Shown: positions 8,924 through 19,076 of the stretch, in pieces | Position numbering within the stretch: position 1 is the first letter of the stretch | Layout of the letters: each line of letters opens with the position of its first letter | Assembly (NCBI RefSeq): GCF_000802965.1 | Contig: NZ_JSAK01000008.1 | Span: forward strand, 411,220-475,219 | Reading direction: 5' to 3' | DNA from: Pseudomonas fluorescens | GTDB taxonomy: Bacteria > Pseudomonadota > Gammaproteobacteria > Pseudomonadales > Pseudomonadaceae | DNA: 64,000 nt | Program-made: the position numbers and the translations under genes | The notes under the pieces: model-generated | Told to the model about the DNA's origin: nothing | The model's database searches: none | Seen by the model: the letters and a program-made list of their open reading frames with translations, nothing else

Positions 8924-9861
8924 TCGTGACCTGCCTCGCCATAGACCGCCTTGAGAATGTCATTGGCGCCCTGGCTCAAAAGGTCTTCGGCCACTTGCAC
9001 ACCCAGCGCCTCGGCATCGGCACGTGGTGCACGGGCCTGTGCACTGAGCAACAAACCACCACTCGGATCGCCCACCAGGCCACGCAACCAGATCTGTTCG
9101 CCTTCAAGCACGGCGTAGCAGGCGATCGGCACTTGGCAGCCGCCATTGAGGTGTTTGTTGAGAGCACGTTCGGCGGTGACGCGGGTGGCGGTGTCCTGAT
9201 GGTGCAGCGGCGCCAGCAGCGCGTGAATCTCGCTGTCGGCGGTTCGGCATTCGATGCCCACCGCGCCCTGGCCACCGGCCGGCAAGCTGTCGTCGACGCT
9301 GATGGCCGAAGTGATGCGATCTTCAAAGCCCAGACGAATCAACCCGGCGGACGCGAGGATGATGGCGTCGTATTCGCCGGCATCGAGCTTGGCCAGGCGA
9401 GTGTTGACGTTGCCGCGCAGGAAGCGGATTTCCAGGTCCGGGCGACGGGTCAGCAACTGGGCCTGACGGCGCAGGCTCGACGTTCCGACAATGCTGCCTT
9501 GCGGCAACTCATCCAGGCTGGCGTAAGTGTTGGAGACGAATGCATCGCGTGGGTCTTCGCGCTCGCAGATACAGAACAAACCAAGGCCTTCAGGGAAGTC
9601 CATCGGTACGTCTTTCATCGAATGCACGGCGATGTCGGCTTCATTTTCCAGCAGCGCGGTTTCCAGTTCCTTGACGAACAGGCCTTTGCCACCGATTTTC
9701 GACAGCGGCGAATCGAGCAGCTTGTCGCCACGACTGACCATCGGGACCAGCGTCACGAGCAGGCCGAGGTGGGCCTCCTCCAAACGGGCTTTGACGTATT
9801 CGGCCTGCCACAGGGCGAGAGCACTTTTGCGGGTGGCGATGCGGATTTCGCGAGAGGACAT
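8920..9861 (-). CDS. hemC: Hydroxymethylbilane synthase (porphobilinogen deaminase)
   Basis: Condenses four porphobilinogen units into hydroxymethylbilane in the cytoplasm. It has 313 residues. The dipyrromethane cofactor attaches to Cys242 in [12 protein letters not shown]. Catalytic and substrate-binding motifs are present: [10 protein letters not shown] near residue 10, the HSMKDVP motif with catalytic Asp near 84, and [10 protein letters not shown] near 128. It is the first gene of the minus-strand hem block. The gap to algR (9862-9999) is 138 bases, so hemC may have its own promoter or be read through from algR as in P. aeruginosa. Identity is certain. Confidence 0.97.
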   Translation of the reverse strand: MSSREIRIATRKSALALWQAEYVKARLEEAHLGLLVTLVPMVSRGDKLLDSPLSKIGGKGLFVKELETALLENEADIAVHSMKDVPMDFPEGLGLFCICEREDPRDAFVSNTYASLDELPQGSIVGTSSLRRQAQLLTRRPDLEIRFLRGNVNTRLAKLDAGEYDAIILASAGLIRLGFEDRITSAISVDDSLPAGGQGAVGIECRTADSEIHALLAPLHHQDTATRVTAERALNKHLNGGCQVPIACYAVLEGEQIWLRGLVGDPSGGLLLSAQARAPRADAEALGVQVAEDLLSQGANDILKAVYGEAGHE

Positions 9862-9999
9862 GGATCAATCCGTACTGAATAGATGCGACGGATAATAACA
9901 GCTCAGCCAAATCCACTTTGACTTGTATCAGATACTGCTCGGCCTCCCTGGCCCCGGGTCTCCGGCAATCGGGTGTGAAATCCGCCTGCGACCAGCGAA

Positions 10000-10746
10000 T
10001 TAAAGCTGTTGCATCATTTTTCGAACGCCGGCCACATGGCGCCGGCTGACGATCAGGGCGTCACCGTTCAACCCTTTGAGGAACAGCTGGAAATGCCCCA
10101 GAGGCGTTCGTTGCAGGCGCTCGATGCGCTCGCGAGCGACCAGGGCGTTGCGGTGGATGCGCACAAACCGGTCGCCGAATTCATCTTCCAGCGCCTTGAG
10201 CGGTTCATCCAGCAACACTTCGCCGGTCTCGTGGCGCAGGGTCACGTACTTGTGATCGGCGATGAAATAGACCACCTGATCCAGCGGGATCAACTCGATG
10301 CCCTTTCGGGTTCGGGCACTGATGTGGCTGCGTGGGCCACTGCCGCTTTCAGCAGCAGGTCGAGTCAAAGCCGAAAGTTGCACACGATTGGGGCGCTCGG
10401 CTTTCTTTAATGCATCATGTAAATGTTCAGTTCTCACAGGTTTCACCAGATAGCCTACGGCGCTGGCCTGTAAGGCTTCCACGGCAAATTCATCGGAACC
10501 TGTGCAAAACACCACGGCAGGCGGGGTTTCGCGTTCGCACAGTCGCGCTGCCACTTGCAGGCCATCGAGGCCTGGCATGCGGATATCGAGCAGGACGATA
10601 TCCGGTTTGTGGCTGTCGATCAGTGCCAACGCCTCTTCGCCGTTCGTGGCGCTCGGCTCCAGGACGCTGTATCCCTCGAGTTCACCAACCATTTGGCTCA
10701 GGCGCTCGCGGGCAAGGGGGTCGTCATCAACGATCAGGACATTCAT
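10000..10746 (-). CDS. algR: AlgR, LytTR-type response regulator
   Basis: Response regulator controlling alginate, twitching and other envelope functions in P. aeruginosa. It has 248 residues, the same length as in P. aeruginosa. The ATG at 10746 gives MNVLIVDDDPLARERL; a longer reading from 10779 adds eleven residues unlike the family. The receiver domain spans 1-120 with acidic pocket D7-D9, phosphoacceptor Asp54 in IVLLDIRMPGLDG, and a Lys in the VGYLVKPV motif. A LytTR DNA-binding domain spans about 140-245 (VVYFIADHKYVTLRH; RIHRNALVARERI). The partner kinase gene algZ/fimS, usually next door toward argH, is missing. Confidence 0.96.
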   Translation of the reverse strand: MNVLIVDDDPLARERLSQMVGELEGYSVLEPSATNGEEALALIDSHKPDIVLLDIRMPGLDGLQVAARLCERETPPAVVFCTGSDEFAVEALQASAVGYLVKPVRTEHLHDALKKAERPNRVQLSALTRPAAESGSGPRSHISARTRKGIELIPLDQVVYFIADHKYVTLRHETGEVLLDEPLKALEDEFGDRFVRIHRNALVARERIERLQRTPLGHFQLFLKGLNGDALIVSRRHVAGVRKMMQQL

Positions 10747-11277
10747 ATTGCGCTGGATTCCTGCGTGAGTCTCGCACAAGGATAGCGTAGACAGGGGAAG
10801 TGACGTCTGTCACCGCGATCCACGCTAAGACTAGCGCGAGCGTGAAAAAGTGCCGCTGGTCGGGCAGCTAAATTTTCATCTGCCGGGCGATTAGCGGCCC
10901 AGGCCCGCTTTGGCGACACATCGCCACAGGGTTTGCTGATACGCAATATGAACACCCCCTCTTCTTATAGTCCTCTCGCGCACCGAGAAGTGCGCTGATC
11001 CTACTGTCCAACTGTAGACGGTTGCCGGAACGATATTGCTCAAATGAAAAATATCGTTGTACTAATAGGGAAAACTGTTGGAGCGAGCCTGCTCGCGATG
11101 AACCTGAGGGCCACGGGTTTATTCAAAAAGCACGCGTGATCGTTAACATCCATCGCGAGCAGGCTCGCTCCCACATGAGAAAACCAGTCGACCAGTGCCA
11201 GCGACAGGATTGGCAACCCTGTTATTATCCGCGGCAGCTTTCAACGCCATCTTTTTTCAGCCGATACGAGCGAATTC
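10747..11277. other. Divergent gap between algR and argH
   Basis: 531 bases without a convincing gene. A minus-strand reading frame at 10743-10955 is short and resembles nothing known. The middle is A/T-richer near 11030-11065 and could hold the argH promoter. A REP element occupies 11076-11175. A sensor kinase of about 355 residues could not fit here. Confidence 0.7.
11076..11175. repeat. REP/BIME inverted repeat, family D
   Basis: Arms of 25 bases with one mismatch: the left starts TGTTGGAGCGAGCCTGCTCG (11076-11100) and the right starts CATCGCGAGCAGGCTCGCTC (11151-11175). It lies about 100 bases before argH, unusual in being upstream of a gene. Confidence 0.85.
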
Positions 11278-12672
<1,395 letters not shown>

Positions 12673-12690
12673 GACGACAGCAAATATGAA

Positions 12691-12718
12691 GCCCGATGGC
12701 CAAAACCATCGGGCTTTC
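12691..12718 (+). terminator. argH terminator
   Basis: GCCCGATGG at 12691-12699 pairs with CCATCGGGC at 12706-12714 around CCAAAA, followed by TTTCCC. The stem is perfect but the T tract is short. It stands 18 bases after the argH stop. Confidence 0.7.
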
Positions 12719-12722
12719 CCTC

Positions 12723-13397
12723 TCAGCGATTCGAATTCCCCACTGCCCGCACCCGCTTAAGAAAAGCAGGCGCCTCCGCCTGTCTGTCAGCGGCGACTAT
12801 TCTCACGTTCGGATTCTCGCCCAAGTGCTCCAGCAACGCCTTGGCACCTGGCATGTCGGACAAGAAGTCGATGTCGAACAAGCGCTTTCCGACGTCTACG
12901 GCCAGGTCAACACTGTATAGAAAATACAAATCGGCAAGCGTGAAGTGCTCTCCTGCCACATATGGCGCAAACCGCGCACGTTGCTTCAAGGCCGTAAACC
13001 CTTTGATCAGATCCCGCTGTGCCTTGGCCTTCAGCTCCTCGGGAGTCGGCCTGCCGTCGAAAAACACTTCGACGTAACAGACACGCGCCGGCAGCTCGAT
13101 GTACAACTCGATTTCTTTGGCCAGTGCTCGAACACTTGCCCGCGCAAACGGATCGGTCGGCAATAGCGCTTTGCCTGACTGGGTCTCTTCTATGAAGTCG
13201 AGGATGGCGTCCGTTTCGCTTACAAAGCCCTGCTCGGTCTCCAGGACCGGAACCTTCCCTCGGGGGCTGACGGCGAGAATGTCCGGATTCTGGCAACCAT
13301 GAAACGGCACGGTTTCAAAAGGCACACCTTTTTCCAGGAGTGCCAACTTGACCATATTGAAATAGTTACTCGCCGCAAAACCATAAAGTTTGAGCAT
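12723..13397 (-). CDS. Glutathione S-transferase family protein (copy 1)
   Basis: Cytosolic GST fold protein of 224 residues that probably conjugates or transfers glutathione to an unknown substrate. The N-terminal thioredoxin-like domain (1-78) has MLKLYGFAASNYFNMVKLALLEKG, the cis-Pro segment GKVPVLET and the glutathione-binding ETDAILDFIEE. The helical C-terminal domain has LADLYFLYSVDLA. It is a clear paralogue of the next gene, 210 bases away on the same strand: the same start, the same KVPVL block and similar helices. The C-terminal tail FLKRVRAVGNSNR differs. It is convergent with argH. Substrate unknown. Confidence 0.88.
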   Translation of the reverse strand: MLKLYGFAASNYFNMVKLALLEKGVPFETVPFHGCQNPDILAVSPRGKVPVLETEQGFVSETDAILDFIEETQSGKALLPTDPFARASVRALAKEIELYIELPARVCYVEVFFDGRPTPEELKAKAQRDLIKGFTALKQRARFAPYVAGEHFTLADLYFLYSVDLAVDVGKRLFDIDFLSDMPGAKALLEHLGENPNVRIVAADRQAEAPAFLKRVRAVGNSNR

Positions 13398-13607
13398 TAC
13401 CGGGTCTCCTTGACCGCGACGTTTCCTGATCGGAAAACGATTCGATGCTCAAGGTAAACACTGTCCAGAACCGGGGAAGATTTTGGTTATTACCACGTAC
13501 GACGAAATCGCCTGAAGGTGTTGGCCGACTTGGGTGTGGGCAATGTAGGACAAGAGATTGCGAATCTCCTGACACGTACTGATCACACCCGTCAGACGCC
13601 TCCGCAA

Positions 13608-14267
13608 CTACTTCTTGGACGCGACCATCGCCATAAACGCCGGCATTGCCGCTTCCTTGTCCGCCGCAATCCGCTGCACGTTCGGGTTTTGCTCCAGACG
13701 CTCCAGCAACGCCTTGGCCGCCGGCAGTTCGGCCAACAGATCGATATCAAACAGCTTTTTCGCCACTGCACAGGCCAGCGGCACGCTGTACAGGAAATAC
13801 AGATCCGCCACGCTCAAACTGTCGCCCGCCACATAAGGGCTGAACTTGCCGTGCCTGCCCAGGGAGGCAATGCCCAGCAATAGCTCGGTCTTGGTCTTTT
13901 CCTTGATCGCATCAGGCAGCGTCATGCCGAAAAATGCTTGCGGATAGCAGGCCCGGCCCGGCAGTTCGATGTAAAGTTCGATTTCCTTGGCCAGCGCGAG
14001 CACCTGCGCCCGTTCGAAAGGATCGCTCGGCAGCAGCGGCGTGCCTTTTTGGCTTTGCTCGATGTATTCGAGAATCACGCTGGTTTCGTTGATGAAACCC
14101 TGTTCGACACCCAGCACCGGCACCTTGCCGCGCGGACTGATGACCAGCGCTTCAGGCGCCTGGCCAGCGTAAAACGGCACCTCTTCGAACGGCAGTCCCT
14201 TTTCCAGCAGCGCCAGCTTGACCATGTTGTAGTAGTTGCTGACGGAAAATCCATAAAGCTTGAGCAT
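13608..14267 (-). CDS. Glutathione S-transferase family protein (copy 2)
   Basis: GST of 219 residues from the second of two adjacent ATGs (14270 and 14267). The N-terminal domain has MLKLYGFSVSNYYNMVKLALLEKG, GKVPVLGVEQGFINETSVILEYIEQ; the C-terminal helical domain has LSVADLYFLYSVPLACAVAKKLFDID. It resembles copy 1 along its whole length, so the pair is a tandem duplication, now well diverged. The glutathione-site Glu-Thr/Glu-Ser pair after the cis-Pro is kept. Physiological substrate unknown; which of the two is ancestral cannot be told from the window. Confidence 0.88.
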   Translation of the reverse strand: MLKLYGFSVSNYYNMVKLALLEKGLPFEEVPFYAGQAPEALVISPRGKVPVLGVEQGFINETSVILEYIEQSQKGTPLLPSDPFERAQVLALAKEIELYIELPGRACYPQAFFGMTLPDAIKEKTKTELLLGIASLGRHGKFSPYVAGDSLSVADLYFLYSVPLACAVAKKLFDIDLLAELPAAKALLERLEQNPNVQRIAADKEAAMPAFMAMVASKK

Positions 14268-14391
14268 CACAAAGCCTCCAGGCCGTGCAGGGGTTGGCAG
14301 TGCCTTTTATAGAACGCCGGGACGGTTCTTGCCAGCAGCATCACGGCGCTGAATGCAGGTAAACTGGCCGCCTTTCCTTGAGGAGCCTGCC

Positions 14392-14676
14392 ATGAGCGAG
14401 CCAACAGATATCGACAGCGACGAAGAAGAATTCACCGAGAACACGCTGATCGAGGCCATTGAAAACCAGATTGAGAGCGACAACCCGCCGGCCGCCAAAG
14501 CGACCTTCAACAAGCTGACACTGGTGGGTTACGAGCGCGAGGAAATCCTCAACCTGATGGCTCACGTTTTGGCGGTGGAAATCGACGCGATCCTCGAAGA
14601 AGACCGCGCGTTCAATACCGAATGGTATGAAGCTGCACTGCGTGCGTTGCCGGAATTGCCGCCGGAAAAGAAATAA
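14392..14676 (+). CDS. Conserved hypothetical protein, acidic
   Basis: A 94-residue acidic soluble protein starting MSEPTDIDSDEEEFTENTLIEAIENQ. ATG at 14392 is supported by AGGAG at 14381-14385. After an acidic tail of about 15 residues it is predicted to be mainly helical (FNKLTLVGYEREEILNLMAHVLAVEIDAIL). It has no signal, no Cys and no known catalytic motif. Similar short proteins are common in Pseudomonas with no assigned role, as far as I recognise. It is followed at once by a REP element. Confidence 0.8.
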   Translation: MSEPTDIDSDEEEFTENTLIEAIENQIESDNPPAAKATFNKLTLVGYEREEILNLMAHVLAVEIDAILEEDRAFNTEWYEAALRALPELPPEKK

Positions 14677-14680
14677 GATC

Positions 14681-14754
14681 AAAAGATCGCAGCCTTCGGC
14701 AGCTCCTGCAGGGATCGTATTTCATGTAGGAGCTGCCGCAGGCTGCGATCTTTT
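14681..14754. repeat. REP inverted repeat, family B
   Basis: Arms AAAAGATCGCAGCCTTCGGC onwards (14681-14707) and the complement ending GGCTGCGATCTTTT (14728-14754), one mismatch in 27. The T run after the right arm also makes it a likely rho-independent terminator for the small gene upstream. Confidence 0.88.
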
Positions 14755-14911
14755 TTTTGCGGTCTACACTCTATTAACCCCGCTGCCGCCGCATTCAACC
14801 GGGGAATGCATCCCATGGCGAAAAAACCCTGTCGCGAGCACTGGACATGCCGGGCAAGTGGGCTCACCTTAGGGGCGCTGTCGTCCAATTCCTAGAAAGT
14901 CTGGAGTCCTT

Positions 14912-15157
14912 ATGTCGCTTACCCCTGAGTTGGTTGCCGAACTGGAAGTCCTCGCACTCTTCAACCTGGACAGTTCCCAGGAAGGTTTGAAAATTCATCA
15001 GACCGCTGCCCCGAAACACATTGCCGCTGCCAAACGCTTGCATGAAAAAGAACTGATCGACCAGCCCGATGGCGGCTACCTGACTAGCCTGGGTCGTGAT
15101 GCTGCGCAAAATGTACAAACCGTTCTGACCATCCTGAGCGTCCAGGAAACTGCCTGA
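14912..15157 (+). CDS. TIGR02647 family protein
   Basis: An 81-residue protein beginning MSLTPELVAELEVLALFNLD. The family is small, uncharacterised and mostly from Pseudomonas and related gamma-proteobacteria. The fold looks helical and resembles a small winged-helix (LHEKELIDQPDGGYLTSLGRDAA has the look of a recognition helix plus wing), but DNA binding is only a guess. It stands just before cyaA, as in P. aeruginosa, with 192 bases between them. Confidence 0.85.
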   Translation: MSLTPELVAELEVLALFNLDSSQEGLKIHQTAAPKHIAAAKRLHEKELIDQPDGGYLTSLGRDAAQNVQTVLTILSVQETA

Positions 15158-15349
15158 ATTCCCCGCATCGCCCACGGAAACCCCAGGCTCGGGATTTCCG
15201 CGGGCACGGCCTGACAACGGCCGTCGCCATACGGTAAAAATCTGACGCCAGAAAAACAAAATCAGCTTAAAAGTCCCGGGACCAAGGCGCTACACTCCCC
15301 ATACCCGAGAACCCCGATTCCGAGCCCCTGCGAGCCGGTTTGAGCTGAC

Positions 15350-18196
15350 ATGACCCGCACCCACGAAATCCGCCCCGATCTGGACGAGGGAATCGACCGC
15401 AAGGTTCTCAGCCAACTGCGCGCACGTTTCCTGAAGCTCAACGAGGGCCGCATGGCGCGCGCCATGGAAGGATTGTCGACCCGGCAGCAAGGGGTGCTGA
15501 ACCTCCTCCCGCTGTTTTTCCACGTCAATCATCCGCTGTTGCCGGGTTACGTTTCCGGCAGCACGCCGGCCGGACTGTCGAACTACGAACCGGACGCCAA
15601 TGCCCTCGCCGAAGCCCAGCGCCTGACCCGCTCGTTTTCCTACAAGCCGCGCCACGGCAGCAACCCGCCACGCCCGATTCACGGCCTGTTCCTGATGGGC
15701 AGCCTCGGCACACTGGCCCAGGCCGACCAGAGCGACATGGACGTGTGGGTATGTCATGCGCCCGATTTGAGTGAGCAGGAGCTGTCCGAACTGCGCAAAA
15801 AGTGCCAGTTGCTGGAAACCTGGGCCGCCAGCCAGGGGGCCGAGGCGCATTTCTTTCTGATCGAGCCGACGCGCTTCGTACTGGGTGAGCGCGACAATCA
15901 ACTCAGCTCCGAAAACTGCGGCACCACTCAGCACTATCTACTGCTGGACGAGTTCTACCGCACTGCGATCTGGCTCGCCGGGCGCACGCCGATCTGGTGG
16001 CTGGTGCCCGTTTATGAGGAAGCGAATTACGACCGCTACACCCACACGCTGCTGTCCAAGCGCTTCATCCGCACCGACGAAACCCTGGACCTGGGAAATC
16101 TGGCGTACATTCCTCCCGGCGAATTCATCGGTGCCGGGCTCTGGCAGCTGTTCAAGGGTATCGAGTCGCCTTACAAGTCGGTGCTCAAGCTGTTGCTGAC
16201 CGAGGTTTACGCCAGCGAACATCCGAGGGTCCAGTGCCTGAGCCTGCGCTTCAAACAAGCGGTGTTCGCCAATCGGCTCGACCTCGATGAACTGGACCCA
16301 TACGTCGTGGTTTACCGGCGTATCGAGGAATACCTCATCGCCCGTAACGAGCCGGAACGGCTGGAATTGGTGCGACGCGCGCTGTACCTGAAGGTCAATC
16401 GCAAGCTCACCGTCGGTAGTGGCCGCACCCAGAGTTGGCAACGCTCGTTGCTTGAACGCCTCGCCCACGAATGGCAATGGGACCCGCGGCAACTGGCGCT
16501 GCTCGACAGCCGCAGCCAATGGAAAGTCCGCCAGGTCAGCTCGGAGCGCCGGGCTCTGGTCAACGAACTGAATTACAGCTACCGCTTCCTGACTCAGTTT
16601 GCCCGCAATGAACAGACCGTCAGCCTGATCAACAAGCGTGACCTCAGCGTGCTGGGTCGACGCCTGTACGCGGCGTTCGAGCGCAAGGCAGACAAGGTCG
16701 AGTTCATCAATCCGGGCATCGCCCCGGATTTGGCCGAAGACACCCTGACGCTGGTCCATGCACCGAACAAAAAAGAGCCGACGCAAAATCAGTGGGGCTT
16801 GTACAACGGCAGCCTGACCGCGCTTGAGTGGGAGCATTTCGCCCCGATCAAACGCAGTCGCCATCTGCTCGAACTGCTCACCTGGTGCCACCGCAACGGC
16901 GTGATCGACAGCAGCACCCGCCTCGCCTTGCACCCCGGCAGCAGCGACTTGAGCGAGTTCGAACTGTTCAACCTGCTCGGTAGCCTGCAACAGACTATTC
17001 CCCTGCCCTTGCCGACCGTCGCGGAGGAACCATTGCTGCGTGCCGCCGTGCCCGGCAACGTGCTGATGCTGGTGAACGTCGGTGTCGACCCGCTCAAGCA
17101 CCACCGCGACCTGAACATCCTGATGACCACCGAGCGCACCGACTCACTGAGTTACGCCGGCGTCCGGGAAAACCTGGTGCTGACCCTGGACCAGGTCACG
17201 CTCAATAGCTGGAACGAAGTGCTGGTCAATCACTTCGACGGACCACACGCCCTGCTCGACTGCGTGCGTGACTACCTCAACAACCTGCCGAGCGGGCCGC
17301 AGCAGCCCCGACTGCGCGTGCGTTGCTTCTGCCATAACCGCGCGCAGTTCATTGCCCAGCGGGTCGAAGGGATCCTTGACATTGCGCAGAACCTGCTGCT
17401 GAGCAAACTCAATTACCGCTACCTGATTCAGGTCCAGCAGCATTACCACGTGCTGGAGTTGGTGCCCGGCCAGGTCAATCACGTTGCGCTTGCCACCTTG
17501 CCGGCGCTGTTCGATTACCTGGGTGAGGAACAGGCTCGTTACAGCCCATTGCACCTGGACCCGATGGCGCTCGAAGACCACGACCTGGCAATGCTTCTGC
17601 CCATGGGCCAGCGGGGTTGCATTCAAGTGTTCTACCGGATCAACGAAGCCCAGGCCGATCTGTACGTACTCGATGAATTCAACGCGTTGTGGCAGCAGCG
17701 TTTGCCCTGGCATGACGAGCAAAGCCTGCTGGTTCCGTTGCAGCGATTCCTGCAGTCGATCCAGTACCGACGCGATGCGTTGCTGCCGATGGATGCGACT
17801 TCCCCGCAGAATCTGGAGACGTTGTATTACCAATTGTTGCCTTCCGGCCCGGGCCGAGCGCGTCGGGTCGACGCGAGGCCGCCACCACAAAACCCGGTCA
17901 ACAAGCCGTTCTACGACGTGCAGGCGATCGTCGGCAAAGCGGCGCCCGGCACGGTGCACGTCACGTTGTATTGCAATCAGCGGGAATTTTCAGAGTTGGA
18001 ACATGGCGACCAACTGTTCAGTGTGGTCGCCCGGGAAATCATCGAGCAGCGCCGCGAGACCGAGCGCTATCGCTGCTACATCACCGACCTGGACTTGTCG
18101 GGCCTGATAGGTGATGGGCAGAGTTCGAGCAATTTGTATCTGCGTTACAAGGCCGACCTGGAGCGCGCATTGAACGAGGCGCTCGCGCAGGTCTGA
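15350..18196 (+). CDS. cyaA: Class I adenylate cyclase
   Basis: Makes cyclic AMP from ATP in the cytoplasm; in Pseudomonas the signal acts through Vfr/Crp. It has 948 residues, close to other Pseudomonas CyaA. The N-terminal catalytic half has the class I nucleotidyltransferase motif GSLGTLAQADQSDMDVWVCH near residue 120, with the DMDVW Asp pair, and a class I segment near residues 213-260 containing RTPIWWLVPVYEEANYDRYT. The C-terminal half is regulatory and lacks a known catalytic motif. A TACACT -10-like element lies at 15291. Its stop is seven bases from the convergent rnk stop. Confidence 0.97.
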   Translation: MTRTHEIRPDLDEGIDRKVLSQLRARFLKLNEGRMARAMEGLSTRQQGVLNLLPLFFHVNHPLLPGYVSGSTPAGLSNYEPDANALAEAQRLTRSFSYKPRHGSNPPRPIHGLFLMGSLGTLAQADQSDMDVWVCHAPDLSEQELSELRKKCQLLETWAASQGAEAHFFLIEPTRFVLGERDNQLSSENCGTTQHYLLLDEFYRTAIWLAGRTPIWWLVPVYEEANYDRYTHTLLSKRFIRTDETLDLGNLAYIPPGEFIGAGLWQLFKGIESPYKSVLKLLLTEVYASEHPRVQCLSLRFKQAVFANRLDLDELDPYVVVYRRIEEYLIARNEPERLELVRRALYLKVNRKLTVGSGRTQSWQRSLLERLAHEWQWDPRQLALLDSRSQWKVRQVSSERRALVNELNYSYRFLTQFARNEQTVSLINKRDLSVLGRRLYAAFERKADKVEFINPGIAPDLAEDTLTLVHAPNKKEPTQNQWGLYNGSLTALEWEHFAPIKRSRHLLELLTWCHRNGVIDSSTRLALHPGSSDLSEFELFNLLGSLQQTIPLPLPTVAEEPLLRAAVPGNVLMLVNVGVDPLKHHRDLNILMTTERTDSLSYAGVRENLVLTLDQVTLNSWNEVLVNHFDGPHALLDCVRDYLNNLPSGPQQPRLRVRCFCHNRAQFIAQRVEGILDIAQNLLLSKLNYRYLIQVQQHYHVLELVPGQVNHVALATLPALFDYLGEEQARYSPLHLDPMALEDHDLAMLLPMGQRGCIQVFYRINEAQADLYVLDEFNALWQQRLPWHDEQSLLVPLQRFLQSIQYRRDALLPMDATSPQNLETLYYQLLPSGPGRARRVDARPPPQNPVNKPFYDVQAIVGKAAPGTVHVTLYCNQREFSELEHGDQLFSVVAREIIEQRRETERYRCYITDLDLSGLIGDGQSSSNLYLRYKADLERALNEALAQV

Positions 18197-18203
18197 GCGG
18201 TCG

Positions 18204-18614
18204 TTACTCTGGGAAGTCGCCGCCATGGGCTGGTTGAGATTCAACTTCCAGCAAAGTCAGTTTCAGGGTTTTGCCACCCGGAGCCGGCCAGTCGATGTGC
18301 TGGCCAACTTTCAGGCCCAGCAGTGCACTGCCCACTGGCGCCAGGATGGAAATCCGTCCCTCGTCGGCGTTGGCATCCTTCGGATAAACCAGGGTCAGGT
18401 GATAATCCTTGCCACTGCTTTCTTCACGGCAGTGCACGCGGGAATTCATGGTCACGACATCGGCGGGCACTTCATCGTGACCGACCAGTGTATCGGCGCG
18501 ATCCAGCTCGGTTTGCAGCGCGATAACGCCCGGCAGCGTGTCATCCAGGCTGTCGATCAGACGCTCCAGACGCTGTACGTCCAGACGGGTAAGGGTGATG
18601 GAAGGTGCGGTCAT
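18204..18614 (-). CDS. rnk: Rnk, regulator of nucleoside diphosphate kinase (GreA-like)
   Basis: Small RNA-polymerase-binding protein of the GreA/Rnk group, 136 residues. In P. aeruginosa and E. coli, Rnk influences Ndk levels and alginate. Residues 1-45 form a short coiled coil (LTRLDVQRLERLIDSL), shorter than that of GreA. The C-terminal FKBP-like domain contains ISILAPVGSALLGLKVGQHIDWP near residue 90-112. ATG at 18614 is chosen because AAGGAG stands upstream; frames opening further up read through the hairpin at 18652. The leader carries a terminator-like stem-loop. Identity is strong. Confidence 0.94.
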   Translation of the reverse strand: MTAPSITLTRLDVQRLERLIDSLDDTLPGVIALQTELDRADTLVGHDEVPADVVTMNSRVHCREESSGKDYHLTLVYPKDANADEGRISILAPVGSALLGLKVGQHIDWPAPGGKTLKLTLLEVESQPAHGGDFPE

Positions 18615-18651
18615 GATCAGGGCAGACTCCTTTCTTCTGCACGAAAAAAGC

Positions 18652-18680
18652 AAAACCCCGCCAGAAAAAGGCGGGGTTTT
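18652..18680 (-). terminator. Terminator-like hairpin in the rnk leader
   Basis: AAAACCCCGCC (18652-18662) pairs perfectly with GGCGGGGTTTT (18670-18680). On the minus strand it is followed by TTTTGCTTTTTT. It lies only 37 bases before the rnk start codon, so it either ends the cyaY-DUF1289 transcript or acts as an attenuator for rnk. Confidence 0.75.
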
Positions 18681-18764
18681 CACAAGGCCTCGATGGGTTG
18701 AGGCGTATCCGGACACTAACACAGCTCAAAAAATATACAAGTCGCCACCAGACAGCGCGCACTC

Positions 18765-18850
18765 CCTGTGGGAGCCGGCTTGCTGGCGATAGGATTCCGG
18801 ACGTTACAGCGCCCTCCTGGCCGCCATCGCTAGCAAGCCAGCTCCTACAG
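18765..18850. repeat. REP/BIME inverted repeat, family C, overlapping a gene end
   Basis: Left arm CTGTGGGAGCCGGCTTGCTG and right arm AGCAAGCCAGCTCCTACAG with two or three mismatches. The right arm covers the stop codon (18845-18847) of the DUF1289 gene. Confidence 0.8.
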
Positions 18851-19072
18851 AAGATTGGCGTTGACCTTGCGATTGGAGGCCTGGGCGCAGATGACCCGAC
18901 GGCGCTCGTCATCGGCCGAACGCCATTCGCGGATGTCTTCGACATGACGGAAGCAGCCCAGACAGACCTTCTGCTCATCCAGCCGGCACACGCCGCTGCA
19001 CGGCGAAGGGACGGCCGGGCTGACGTTGCTGTAAAGCGGCTTCGGTGGGCGGACGGGTGCTGACTGGGTCAC
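18845..19072 (-). CDS. DUF1289 family protein
   Basis: A 75-residue protein from a GTG start at 19072, four bases after the cyaY stop, which argues for coupled translation. The family signature is visible: PSPCSGVCRLDEQKVCLGCFRH, with four Cys in C-x3-C-x(7)-C-x2-C spacing, then EIREW-like DIREWRSADDERRR. The Cys set suggests a bound metal or iron-sulphur centre, which would fit the iron chaperone next door, but this is inference. Function is unknown. The end of the gene overlaps a REP element. Confidence 0.85.
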   Translation of the reverse strand: MTQSAPVRPPKPLYSNVSPAVPSPCSGVCRLDEQKVCLGCFRHVEDIREWRSADDERRRVICAQASNRKVNANLL

Positions 19073-19076
19073 GACG

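Noticed and set aside
10743-10955. 70-residue minus-strand frame upstream of algR, considered as a remnant of algZ
   Set aside because: It has no histidine-kinase motif (no H-box or N-box), and the length is far too short.
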